A program made the position numbers and the translations under genes. From JBGCED01 sp045106055 (GTDB lineage Bacteria > Pseudomonadota > Alphaproteobacteria > CBDDJK01), in assembly GCA_045106055.1 (NCBI GenBank), contig JBGCED010000139.1, forward strand, positions 1 through 21,595: a stretch of DNA of 21,595 nt. The letters run 5' to 3'. Shown here in pieces: positions 1-6,430 of this stretch. Positions within the stretch are counted from its first letter, which is position 1; each line of letters begins with the position of its first letter. The notes under the pieces are model-generated. The model was given only the letters and a program-made list of their open reading frames with translations. It had not been told where the DNA came from and made no database searches.

Positions 1-497
1 CATCGCCAACATCTTCGGTGATTGATGGGCAGCACAAGGTCGTGATTGCAGGCTTTGGACGGGTGGGGCAGATGGTTGCCGATGTGATGGAGGCGCAGCG
101 CATCCCCTATATCGCCTTTGACCATGATGGCAAGCGAGTGCAGCAGCTTACCAAGCAAAATTTCAATGTCATTTATGGGGATGCACGCCAAAAGCAATTT
201 TGGAGTCATTTAATTGATGATCACATAGAAGTTGCGGTGATTGCGATTGATGATCATCATGCAACCAAACCAATATTAAAGTCTTTGCGGGCGCATTTCC
301 CGCTATTGCCTGTGATTGTACGATCCAAAAACAATGAGGATTTGAATGTCTTATATGATGAAGGCGCAAGTGAAGTCGTGGCAGAAACCATGGAATCCAG
401 CCTGCGGATTGCCGAATTATTAATGAAAACACTTGGCAGTCCCGCTGACGAGATTAAAGGCACCACCGAAAAAATTAGAGCGCAGAATATATATTAG
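1..497 (+). CDS. KefB/KefC-type monovalent cation:proton antiporter, C-terminal RCK (TrkA-N) domain, 5' truncated
   Basis: This is the end of a gene that begins before the window; the frame is open to base 3, so the GTG at 18 is internal and not a start. The visible part begins VVIAGFGRVGQMVADVM, a GxGxxG Rossmann nucleotide-binding loop, followed by an FDHDG segment and a YGDA segment typical of the NAD-binding RCK/TrkA-N domain. In CPA2-family antiporters (KefB, KefC, YbaL) this cytoplasmic domain follows a membrane exchanger of 10-13 helices and gates K+/H+ exchange through nucleotide or glutathione binding. The membrane part is not in the window, so assignment to CPA2 and not to a Trk or ion-channel RCK protein is inferred from the short tail after the domain. 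The 3' end faces the FlaG-like gene across 93 bp. Confidence 0.75.
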   Translation, partial: SPTSSVIDGQHKVVIAGFGRVGQMVADVMEAQRIPYIAFDHDGKRVQQLTKQNFNVIYGDARQKQFWSHLIDDHIEVAVIAIDDHHATKPILKSLRAHFPLLPVIVRSKNNEDLNVLYDEGASEVVAETMESSLRIAELLMKTLGSPADEIKGTTEKIRAQNIY

Positions 498-508
498 CGC
501 ATTTTTCG

Positions 509-523
509 TTTAATCCGATTAAA
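509..523. repeat. 15-bp inverted repeat TTTAATC-C-GATTAAA between convergent genes
   Basis: Perfect 7-bp arms lie around a single base, between the convergent antiporter and flaG-like genes, and are followed by a short A run. The stem is too AT-rich to be a confident intrinsic terminator. It could be a weak bidirectional terminator or a protein-binding palindrome. Confidence 0.2.
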
Positions 524-590
524 AAACACCCGCTTTTAAATAAAGACATTAAATCACAGAGAGTGCCAAAGCTGATGGCGCGATTATGTG

Positions 591-1001
591 TTATACATTG
601 ACCTTCAAACCAGAGCGCACGCCGCCATTATTTTCAAATTGGGCATCAAGAAAGTTTTTTAATTCCTTGGAGGGAAATTGTGCAATCGTATCACCGCTTA
701 ATCGGCTGGTGATTTTGACATAAACCTCTTGCTCGGCAGCATCATAAGTGACGCTGGCATCAATGGAGCTTTCATTATATTTTGCCGCCGCATTTTGAAT
801 CAGGCGGCCGCGCTGTTGATCGGGCGCTTCTTCATTTGCATTATCTTGACGCACATTAGGGTCTGTTGCGTCCGCAGCACTGGTCACAGCATGATCGGTG
901 ATTTTGCCGATGGTTGAAGTCGCATTGGCAAGATTGGAGTTTTGCGGATTGGTTGCTGCCGTTGCGGGTGCAACCGCTTGCATTGGTGGTAAGATTTCCA
1001 T
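591..1001 (-). CDS. flaG: FlaG-like flagellar protein
   Basis: This encodes a 136-residue protein. The first 85 or so residues are low-complexity and rich in A, N, T and D. They are followed by a compact domain at about residues 85-122 with the FlaG pattern: a YVKITSR strand, then SGDTIAQFPSKEL, equivalent to the family's tGEvIrqiPpeel motif, then a hydrophobic helix. FlaG proteins are small soluble proteins linked to flagellar filament length and usually sit near flagellin or fliD; a flagellin gene lies 5.4 kb away on the same strand. The start is well supported by a strong AAGGAAGGGG Shine-Dalgarno sequence just upstream of the ATG. A candidate promoter lies at 1082-1110, giving a leader of roughly 70 nt with a palindrome in it. 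The weak point is the short diagnostic domain. Confidence 0.6.
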   Translation of the reverse strand: MEILPPMQAVAPATAATNPQNSNLANATSTIGKITDHAVTSAADATDPNVRQDNANEEAPDQQRGRLIQNAAAKYNESSIDASVTYDAAEQEVYVKITSRLSGDTIAQFPSKELKNFLDAQFENNGGVRSGLKVNV

Positions 1002-1036
1002 GGTTAACCCCTTCCTTTATTCTAAAATGATGGGTT

Positions 1037-1052
1037 TTTTATGATCATAAAA
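1037..1052. repeat. 16-bp perfect palindrome TTTTATGATCATAAAA in the flaG leader
   Basis: A perfectly self-complementary 16-mer lies about 35 bp upstream of the flaG-like start codon and downstream of its candidate promoter. It could be an operator or an AT-rich hairpin in the 5' UTR. Its regulatory role is inference. Confidence 0.3.
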
Positions 1053-1081
1053 TGATTTATGTTTCTACATATTATCCATTA

Positions 1082-1110
1082 TATATAGCCGATTTTGTGC
1101 CATTCGTCAA
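1082..1110 (-). promoter_or_regulatory. Candidate sigma70 promoter for the flaG-like gene
   Basis: On the - strand a TTGACG -35 box (1110-1105) is separated by 17 bp from TATATA (1087-1082). Transcription would start near 1075, leaving a leader of about 73 nt before flaG. No clear sigma28 or sigma54 flagellar promoter was seen in the same stretch. Confidence 0.4.
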
Positions 1111-1130
1111 TATTTTTAAGGAATTTCCCC

Positions 1131-1164
1131 GATTTACAGGCATTAATGATTTACAGGCATTGAT
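1131..1164. repeat. 17-bp tandem duplication across the cpoB stop codon
   Basis: Two adjacent 17-bp copies, GATTTACAGGCATTAAT and GATTTACAGGCATTGAT on the + strand, differ at one base. The cpoB stop codon (1151-1153) lies in the second copy, so the last codons and stop of cpoB are duplicated just downstream. This fits replication slippage. Confidence 0.9.
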
Positions 1165-2218
1165 ATTGTGTTTCAAGATTCTTGCCATTTTCCAACACAT
1201 AGGCTTCGGCTTGCGGATATTGCTGGCGCAAGGTTGCAAGCGATTCACACGCGGTTGGCCGCCGCCCAATTGCATCCAGCGACAGTGCAAGCTTATATAA
1301 AGCAGCCGGTGCTTTGGGATTATCTGGGTAATTGGTGTAAGTATCAATAAAGGCTTTAACAGCGTCATCCATCAAGGATTGCGCATAATAGGTTTCCCCC
1401 AGCCAATAGCGCGCATTGCCCGCAAGCTTATCTTCGGGCCATGCTTGCAAGAATCCTTTGAATAAAGCTTCTGCTTTTTGATAATCACGATCAAGATTAA
1501 GGCTGGATAAGGCAAGATCATAGCTTGCTTTGGGCGTTGAAAGCAAGGCGGTGTCCGCAGCCGAATCGGTTTCTTCTGGGCTTGAATTCATGCTGTTTGG
1601 ATTAACTTCGCTTGCAATGATATTTCCCTGTTCATCCTGAATTAAGGTGCCTAGGCTGTTTGGCGTGCCTTGCTGGGAATCAATCAACGGTGCTTGATTG
1701 GCTTGTATATTGCGCGTTTGGTCGCCACCCATTTGGGTTTCATTAATATTTGTGCCGCCCACGCCTTCTAGCCGATCCAGCCTGAATTGAATGTCACGGT
1801 TAAAGCCATCAAGCTGCTGGGCAAGTGATAGCAGCTTAAATTCAATTTCTTCCATTCTGCCATTCATGTTCCGCATTGCGGTTTCAAGCTGCTGGATGCC
1901 AATTTGCAGCCGCCCTGCAACCGATCCTTGCATCGGCTCAGACGGGGTTTGTGATTGATTGCCAACCCCAATGCTGGTGGCGGGCACAGCATTGCCTGTT
2001 TGCGATTTTTGATAGACTTGACGCTGCAACAATAATAAATCCGATTTAAGCCGATTCACCTCATTGGTTAGCAATTCCAGATTTTGACGGGAATTTACAG
2101 GCGGTTGCGCTTGCTCGGTTTGGGCATCCGCATGATTTAGGGATAACGCAAATCCTAAGCTGGCGATTCCTAGGATAAAAATTGATTGATAAACAGGTTT
2201 AAACCAAGTCAATGTCAT
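1151..2218 (-). CDS. cpoB: CpoB/YbgF, Tol-Pal associated cell-division coordinator
   Basis: This encodes a 355-residue exported protein. Residues 1-33 form a signal peptide ending NHADA. Next come coiled-coil stretches at about 40-65 and 95-150 (NLELLTNEVNRLKSDLLLLQ and an LQIGIQQLETAMRNM-type heptad run), a long Q/N/S-rich linker, and from about 225 to the end three TPR-like repeats including YDLALSSL, ARYWLGETYYAQ and ALYKLALSLDAIGR. This is the CpoB architecture: a trimerising coiled coil plus a C-terminal TPR that in E. coli links PBP1B-driven peptidoglycan synthesis with Tol-Pal constriction. The start has an AAAGG ribosome-binding site. Unusually, tolB and pal are not adjacent: the gene stands between a DUF1285 gene and a FlaG-like gene with its own promoter. 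The 3' end carries a 17-bp duplication of the stop region. Confidence 0.85.
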   Translation of the reverse strand: MTLTWFKPVYQSIFILGIASLGFALSLNHADAQTEQAQPPVNSRQNLELLTNEVNRLKSDLLLLQRQVYQKSQTGNAVPATSIGVGNQSQTPSEPMQGSVAGRLQIGIQQLETAMRNMNGRMEEIEFKLLSLAQQLDGFNRDIQFRLDRLEGVGGTNINETQMGGDQTRNIQANQAPLIDSQQGTPNSLGTLIQDEQGNIIASEVNPNSMNSSPEETDSAADTALLSTPKASYDLALSSLNLDRDYQKAEALFKGFLQAWPEDKLAGNARYWLGETYYAQSLMDDAVKAFIDTYTNYPDNPKAPAALYKLALSLDAIGRRPTACESLATLRQQYPQAEAYVLENGKNLETQYQCL

Positions 2219-2254
2219 AATAAGCCTTTAAAGCTTGGGGTTGAACGATCATCA

Positions 2255-2283
2255 CTTATAGCAAAAAATCAAGCATAAAGCAA
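2255..2283 (-). promoter_or_regulatory. Candidate sigma70 promoter for cpoB
   Basis: On the - strand TTGCTT (2283-2278), a 17-bp spacer and TATAAG (2260-2255) sit in the 79-bp gap between the DUF1285 gene and cpoB. Transcription would start near 2248, about 30 nt before the cpoB ATG, which suggests cpoB is transcribed separately from the upstream M16 run. Confidence 0.45.
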
Positions 2284-2297
2284 AAGCCATCTTGCCG

Positions 2298-2849
2298 TTA
2301 AACAATCTTAAATGCGGTGTGTGCGCTGGTAATGGCTAGCGTTTCATCCGCGTCATTGCTTGCCGATTGCTGCTGAGACAGTGCAAGATCAACCAGCTGA
2401 TAGAAGATGGCTCTGGTTAATTTTGCTTCCAGCCGATCCCATAGCATGATATAGGGCGCGGGTTCTTGGGTTTTTGGATTGATGGCAACCCGCAAAGGAT
2501 GGGCTTCATCCAAGCAAACCCAATGATCTAAATTGGTTCTAAAATGCAAGATTTGATCTGCGGTGGCTTCAGCTTCAACCCGCATTTCCACCGCAAGAAA
2601 GGGTGCATCCTCGACTGCAACGCGTCCGCGTTCTGCTGGGGTGACCAGCCAATACTCCCCCGCATCATCTTTTTGCAGCACAGTTGCGAATAATTTAACC
2701 AGTGATTTTCTGCCAATCGGTGATCCGCGATAAAACCACACGCCATCTTTTGTAATTTTAATGTCAAAATCACCGCATGTTTCTGGCCATGCAAAGCCTT
2801 TAATGCTTCCGCCTTCTTCCATGATTTTTTTAAAATCGGGCTTGCCCAT
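2298..2849 (-). CDS. DUF1285 domain protein
   Basis: This encodes a 183-residue soluble protein with no signal peptide. It matches the DUF1285 family in its distinctive elements: GDFDIKITKDGVWFYRGSPIGRKSLVKLF near the N-terminus, a central EYWLVTPAERGRVAVEDAPF segment, and a late PYIMLWDRLEAKLTRAIFYQLVDLA helix. The family is widespread in Proteobacteria and has no established biochemical role; structures show a two-domain alpha/beta fold. The ATG is preceded by GAGGCGG at a good distance. The gene is 37 bp downstream of the non-catalytic M16 gene, so it is probably the last gene of the bamF-M16-M16 run. That spacer contains the second copy of a 25-bp duplication. The last 20 or so residues are Ala/Ser/Asp-rich and variable-looking. 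Confidence 0.75.
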   Translation of the reverse strand: MGKPDFKKIMEEGGSIKGFAWPETCGDFDIKITKDGVWFYRGSPIGRKSLVKLFATVLQKDDAGEYWLVTPAERGRVAVEDAPFLAVEMRVEAEATADQILHFRTNLDHWVCLDEAHPLRVAINPKTQEPAPYIMLWDRLEAKLTRAIFYQLVDLALSQQQSASNDADETLAITSAHTAFKIV

Positions 2850-2860
2850 TTACCGCCTCT

Positions 2861-2910
2861 TTTAAGGCTTGCGCCCAATGATTGCTTTAAGGCTTGCGCC
2901 CGATGATTGC
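2861..2910. repeat. 25-bp tandem duplication across the stop codon of the second M16 gene
   Basis: Two adjacent 25-bp copies at 2861-2885 and 2886-2910 differ at one base (A to G in the GCCCAATG/GCCCGATG part). The copy at 2886-2910 holds the last codons (I-G-R-K-P) and TAA of the M16 gene. The other copy lies in the spacer just before the DUF1285 ribosome-binding site. The peptide end plus stop is therefore written twice. Confidence 0.95.
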
Positions 2911-4203
2911 CCAGCTGATCGCATCTTCATTCAACAGCTTTTGGCTAAGGTGATGCACTGATTGCGCGGTGACAGCTTCAAAACGGCGCGGGCGGGTTTG
3001 AATATAATCAAGGGGAAATTCGCCAAGCTGTAAAAAGGCAAGTTGGCGTGCGATTCTGCCTGCGCTGGTAAGATTAATCAAATAGGATCCAATCAGATAA
3101 TCTTTGGCAGCATCAATTTCTGTTTGGCTGGGCGGGTTTGCGCGTAAATCGGCAAAAATTTCCATGGCAACCGCCTTTGCCTGCTCAACATTCTTGGTGC
3201 GGGTTGACATGCCGCCGCGCAGTAAATTTGCTTGTTGGTAATTTGCCAAATAGCTATATGCGCCGTAAGCAAGCCCGCGCTTTTCCCTGATTTCAGTCAT
3301 TAGGCGGGATTCAAATGACCCCCCGCCCAGAATATAATTCAACACCATCGCATCAAAATAGGCAGGGTCTTTTACAGGCACAGCTTGCATGGCAAACATT
3401 AAAACAGATTGCGGAATATCATAATCAATCATCAGTGCAGAGGATGAAAAATCGGGCGTAATTTGGGTGATGCTTGCGGGGCTTCCTTGGGGTAAATCGC
3501 CAAAAATTTGGTCAATTAACGCGCCTGCCGCTTGCTTGCTAATCGAGCCTGAAATGCCGATAAATAGCCGCGCGCGCACCAAATGATCCGCCATAAAGCC
3601 TTTAAAATCCTGCGCGGTAACCCCATCAAGGCTTTGCGCCGTTCCCGCAATCGGGTTTGCATAAGCATGATCGCCAAATAATAATGATGATAGCTGTGCA
3701 TTGACGATTTTTTGCGGGTCGGTGCGGTCATGCTCAATGCCCGCAATCAACTGGCTGCGGATACGCTGAAGCGGGCTTGGGTCAAAGCGCGGGCGGGTAA
3801 GCGCATCGCCAAGCAAGTCCGCCCCTGTTTGCAAATGGCGTTCCAAGGCGATGAGCTGACCGCTAAAATGATCACGCCCTGCATCAAAAGATAGGGTGAT
3901 GGATTGATCCTCCAGCGTTTGGCGCACCTGTTTGCTATCAAGCTTTCCCGCGCCTTCATCCATCATTGCGCTTAAAAAATTTGCCAAGCCCGCTTTGTCC
4001 GCTGGGTCTTGGCGTGTGCCAGAGCCTTTAAAGGTAAAATAAATCGCATTCACTTTGATGGTTTCATCTTGGATGAACCATGCTTTTAGCCCTTGCGGCG
4101 AGGTAATCGCTTGAACTTCATTCATTGCCCAAGCGGGGGGGGCAGCAAGCATCAGGACTGTATAAATACCAAGCAATAAAAATTTAAAACGCATCATGGT
4201 CAT
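2887..4203 (-). CDS. M16 peptidase family protein, non-catalytic (inactive) subunit
   Basis: This encodes a 438-residue exported protein. A signal peptide (about 1-26, ending PPAWA) precedes a two-domain M16 fold. Where active pitrilysin-type peptidases have HxxEH, this protein reads AGLANFLSAMMDEG at 71-84: N75, S78 and A79 replace the zinc-binding His and catalytic Glu-His. It keeps the substrate-binding signature of non-catalytic subunits, a GGGSF...REKRGLAY block with R306 and Y313. Such proteins pair with an active M16 partner, here encoded 35 bp upstream, to form a heterodimeric periplasmic peptidase. ATG at 4203 is used; ATG codons at M3 and M4 are alternatives. A run of eight C on the coding strand lies in the signal-peptide codons for A21-P22-P23, and the stop region is duplicated. 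Confidence 0.88.
   Translation of the reverse strand: MTMMRFKFLLLGIYTVLMLAAPPAWAMNEVQAITSPQGLKAWFIQDETIKVNAIYFTFKGSGTRQDPADKAGLANFLSAMMDEGAGKLDSKQVRQTLEDQSITLSFDAGRDHFSGQLIALERHLQTGADLLGDALTRPRFDPSPLQRIRSQLIAGIEHDRTDPQKIVNAQLSSLLFGDHAYANPIAGTAQSLDGVTAQDFKGFMADHLVRARLFIGISGSISKQAAGALIDQIFGDLPQGSPASITQITPDFSSSALMIDYDIPQSVLMFAMQAVPVKDPAYFDAMVLNYILGGGSFESRLMTEIREKRGLAYGAYSYLANYQQANLLRGGMSTRTKNVEQAKAVAMEIFADLRANPPSQTEIDAAKDYLIGSYLINLTSAGRIARQLAFLQLGEFPLDYIQTRPRRFEAVTAQSVHHLSQKLLNEDAISWAIIGRKP
4135..4142 (-). repeat. C8 homopolymer in signal-peptide codons of the non-catalytic M16 gene
   Basis: Eight consecutive G on the + strand (C on the coding strand) lie within codons of A21-P22-P23, near the start of the gene. 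Tracts of this length can slip and shift the frame. Nothing else shows that it does so here. Confidence 0.8.
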
Positions 4204-4238
4204 TCATCTTAATGGGTTTAAGTTAAATTATATTAAGT

Positions 4239-5744
4239 TCAAGGCTGATCAACGCTTAAGGGCAGTAATTTTGTAATTAATCGTCCTGATTTGGCAAGAT
4301 GCCGCACCAGCACGGCGCGAATTTGATCCAATGTTAATTGCGCCAAATCGGCGTTCATTGTTTCAACCCGTGATAAGGGAATGCCCAGCATTCGGGCTTG
4401 CCCAATCGCACGGGCAGGACCTGTTAGCCCATCCAGCGCAAAATCAGTGCGATCAAATGCCCTGATGCGCGCGCGATCCAGCATGGATTGATCCAAGCCA
4501 TGATCAACAATATCCGTGATTGCATCATGCATTAAAGCAGAAGCTTGTTCAAGCGAGATGTCTTTTGCTGGCACAAGATAGAAACCAATATGCCCCGGCC
4601 CCCTTTGGTCAAGCCGCGCATAACCACCAACCGCAACCGCCAGCGATTGATCCACGACCATGCGCCGATATAGGGGGCTTGATGCGCCATGTGCAATCAT
4701 ATCCAGCCCAAGTTCAAGCGCCAAAAGATCGCGGTAACGGGCTTGATTGTCAGCATCATAATCCCCTGTTGCCGTGTCCACAATAAGCGCGCCATAAGAA
4801 TCTGCGGGAATTCGCATTCCATATTGGGCAAGCCCGACATTGGCATCTTTTAAGGTGACTTGGCTTTCCACCGCCAGCACCGCATCACCATAAAGCGGCA
4901 GATCAGCCAGCTGGGCGCGCGGAATTGAACCATAATATTTGCGTGCCAATTCAAAAACGCGGCCGGCGTCAACATCGCCAACAAGGATCAAAACGGCATT
5001 ATTGGGGTGATAGAAGCGATCATAAAAGGCGCGCGCATCGCTAAGCTGCAAGCCTTCCAATTCGCCAGGCCAGCCAATAATTGGCTTTCTGTAAGGATGG
5101 TTAAGATAAAAGGCGGGGTCTGCTTGTTCAACCAGCCTTGCCCCTGGGTTATTTTCGGTGCGCTGCGCGCGCTCTTCAATCACAACATTGCGCTCTTGCA
5201 AAAAGCTTGCTTGAAAATCGACATGATCAAAATTAAGATTGCGCATTCGATCTGATTCCAGACGCATCAGTGTTTCAAGATGGGCCGCAGGCGCAGTTTG
5301 AAAATAGCCCGTATAATCTTGCGAGGTAAAGGCGTTATCACGCCCGCCCAAGCGGGATATGGTTTGGGAAAAATTACCATCTGGAACGGATATTGTGCCT
5401 TTAAACATCATATGTTCCAGCAGATGGGCAAGTCCCGATTTGCCAACAGGATCATCCATCCCCCCTACGCGATAGAATAAATGCTGCGATATAATCGGCA
5501 TTCTTTTATTGGTAACCACAATGACTTCCAGCCCATTTTCAAGCAGAATATGCTGCGCGTCATAAATGCTGGGCGGATTTTCAGGCGAATCTTCGGATAA
5601 ATTAGCATGATCCGTTTGCGCGAACGCAGCTGGCACCTGCGCCATTAAAACAAGCATAGCCATTAAGACAAGCACCGCCATTAATAAAAAATATCTAATG
5701 GGGAAGCAGTATGACCGCATTTGGCTGAAAACTTTATGATGCAT
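4239..5744 (-). CDS. M16 zinc peptidase, catalytic subunit
   Basis: This encodes a 501-residue exported zinc peptidase. A long hydrophobic signal sequence (about 1-43) ends VPAAFA-QTD. The active site is intact: KSGLAHLLEHMMFKGT at 102-117 gives H107-L-L-E110-H111, and the third zinc-ligand glutamate lies in VVIEERAQR (E190/E191), about 80 residues later as in pitrilysin-type enzymes. The second half has the degenerate domain with SPLYRRMVVDQSLAVAVGGY. It probably forms a periplasmic or membrane-attached peptide-degrading heterodimer with the inactive M16 protein encoded next. The ATG overlaps the stop of the upstream bamF-like gene as TAATG, which fixes the start and implies translational coupling. 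The signal core contains a duplicated 18-bp unit, giving the repeated peptide LVLMA. Confidence 0.9.
   Translation of the reverse strand: MHHKVFSQMRSYCFPIRYFLLMAVLVLMAMLVLMAQVPAAFAQTDHANLSEDSPENPPSIYDAQHILLENGLEVIVVTNKRMPIISQHLFYRVGGMDDPVGKSGLAHLLEHMMFKGTISVPDGNFSQTISRLGGRDNAFTSQDYTGYFQTAPAAHLETLMRLESDRMRNLNFDHVDFQASFLQERNVVIEERAQRTENNPGARLVEQADPAFYLNHPYRKPIIGWPGELEGLQLSDARAFYDRFYHPNNAVLILVGDVDAGRVFELARKYYGSIPRAQLADLPLYGDAVLAVESQVTLKDANVGLAQYGMRIPADSYGALIVDTATGDYDADNQARYRDLLALELGLDMIAHGASSPLYRRMVVDQSLAVAVGGYARLDQRGPGHIGFYLVPAKDISLEQASALMHDAITDIVDHGLDQSMLDRARIRAFDRTDFALDGLTGPARAIGQARMLGIPLSRVETMNADLAQLTLDQIRAVLVRHLAKSGRLITKLLPLSVDQP
5641..5676. repeat. 18-bp tandem repeat in the M16 signal-sequence coding region
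   Basis: Two 18-bp copies (5641-5658 and 5659-5676, units GCCATTAAAACAAGCATA and GCCATTAAGACAAGCACC) are followed by a partial third copy. On the coding strand they encode M-L-V-L-M-A and V-L-V-L-M-A, which lengthens the hydrophobic signal core in frame. Confidence 0.85.
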
Positions 5745-6334
5745 TAGAACCAGTTAAATAGGGGATCATCCTCTGATCGGCGAATGATCGGCGTATCGCC
5801 CGTGGTGATGTCCACCCCAAGCGACGCATTTTCTTGAATGCGTTTGGTTTCAGCATTTGCATCTAATATGTCGCCTTGCGGGGCATTTTCGCGCCGCCAA
5901 AACAATAAATCATCCACCAAATCTTGGTCAACATCGCTAAGCGATGCCGTTTCATTTTCAACCATTTTGCGGATATTTGGATCCGTTTCAAGCGCGCCAG
6001 ATTCGCGCAGCAAGCTTAATTCTGAAAGGCTTGCGCCTGATTGCTTGGCTTGCTGTTCTGCTGCTAAGGCGCGTTCGCGCGCATCATCGCCAAAAACCGC
6101 TTGACGGGCATCATTGCGCGCTTCCAAATTTTGCTCCCGCGCGCCATCTGGATCAGGTGGGCGCAGTGAAAAATCAGGGGGCAGCGTTAATGCGGCGCGG
6201 CGCACCACCGCAAATTCATCGGGAGTGCTGTTTTTTTGATCCAAGCCAATAATTGCTGCCACACCGCCGCCGCCGCCGCATGCCGTGACCAGCATTGTTG
6301 CCCCCAAGATTGCTCCAACTGCAAAAAATCTCAT
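5744..6334 (-). CDS. DUF3035/BamF-like outer-membrane lipoprotein
   Basis: This encodes a 196-residue lipoprotein. The signal sequence ends in a clear lipobox LVTAC, with C19 as the lipidated cysteine, followed directly by five glycines. The mature part carries the DUF3035 hallmark: TPDEFAVVRRAALTLPPDFSLRPPDPDG at about 37-64, then a charged Ala/Glu/Arg-rich region and a C-terminal DPLFNWF. This family was proposed as BamF, an alphaproteobacterial accessory lipoprotein of the BAM outer-membrane assembly complex; I am fairly but not fully sure of that link. As in many alphaproteobacteria it directly precedes the paired M16 peptidases. A GAGGGG ribosome-binding site supports the start. The glycines are encoded by a (GGC)5-type microsatellite. 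Confidence 0.82.
   Translation of the reverse strand: MRFFAVGAILGATMLVTACGGGGGVAAIIGLDQKNSTPDEFAVVRRAALTLPPDFSLRPPDPDGAREQNLEARNDARQAVFGDDARERALAAEQQAKQSGASLSELSLLRESGALETDPNIRKMVENETASLSDVDQDLVDDLLFWRRENAPQGDILDANAETKRIQENASLGVDITTGDTPIIRRSEDDPLFNWF
6264..6278. repeat. (CCG)5 trinucleotide repeat after the lipobox of the BamF-like gene
   Basis: Five CCG units on the + strand encode part of the poly-glycine run that follows lipidated C19. Length changes would stay in frame and alter only the flexible tether. Confidence 0.85.
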
Positions 6335-6374
6335 GCTTGCCCCTCAGCTTCATAAATTCGGTAATTTTAAATCA

Positions 6375-6403
6375 ATATTAATATTAATTTAATGGATATT
6401 CAA
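6375..6403 (-). promoter_or_regulatory. Possible promoter for the bamF-M16-M16 run
   Basis: On the - strand TTGAAT (6403-6398), a 17-bp spacer and TAATAT (6380-6375) lie between flagellin and the bamF-like gene. The region is very AT-rich, so a chance match is quite possible. Confidence 0.28.
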
Positions 6404-6430
6404 ACAAACTTCAAGGGACTTATGCATTTA

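Noticed and set aside
18..497. GTG at 18 as the true start of a 159-residue NAD-binding protein
   Set aside because: The frame is open upstream to the window edge and the domain fits the C-terminal part of a larger antiporter, so the gene is treated as 5' truncated.
498..590. Intrinsic terminator between the antiporter and flaG-like genes
   Set aside because: Only an AT-rich inverted repeat with a 1-nt centre was found, with no GC-rich stem and T run. I found no convincing intrinsic terminator anywhere in the window.
2887..4203. Non-catalytic M16 gene as a pseudogene because HxxEH is missing
   Set aside because: The frame is full length, the R/Y signature of inactive partner subunits is kept and an active M16 gene is adjacent, as expected for a heterodimer.
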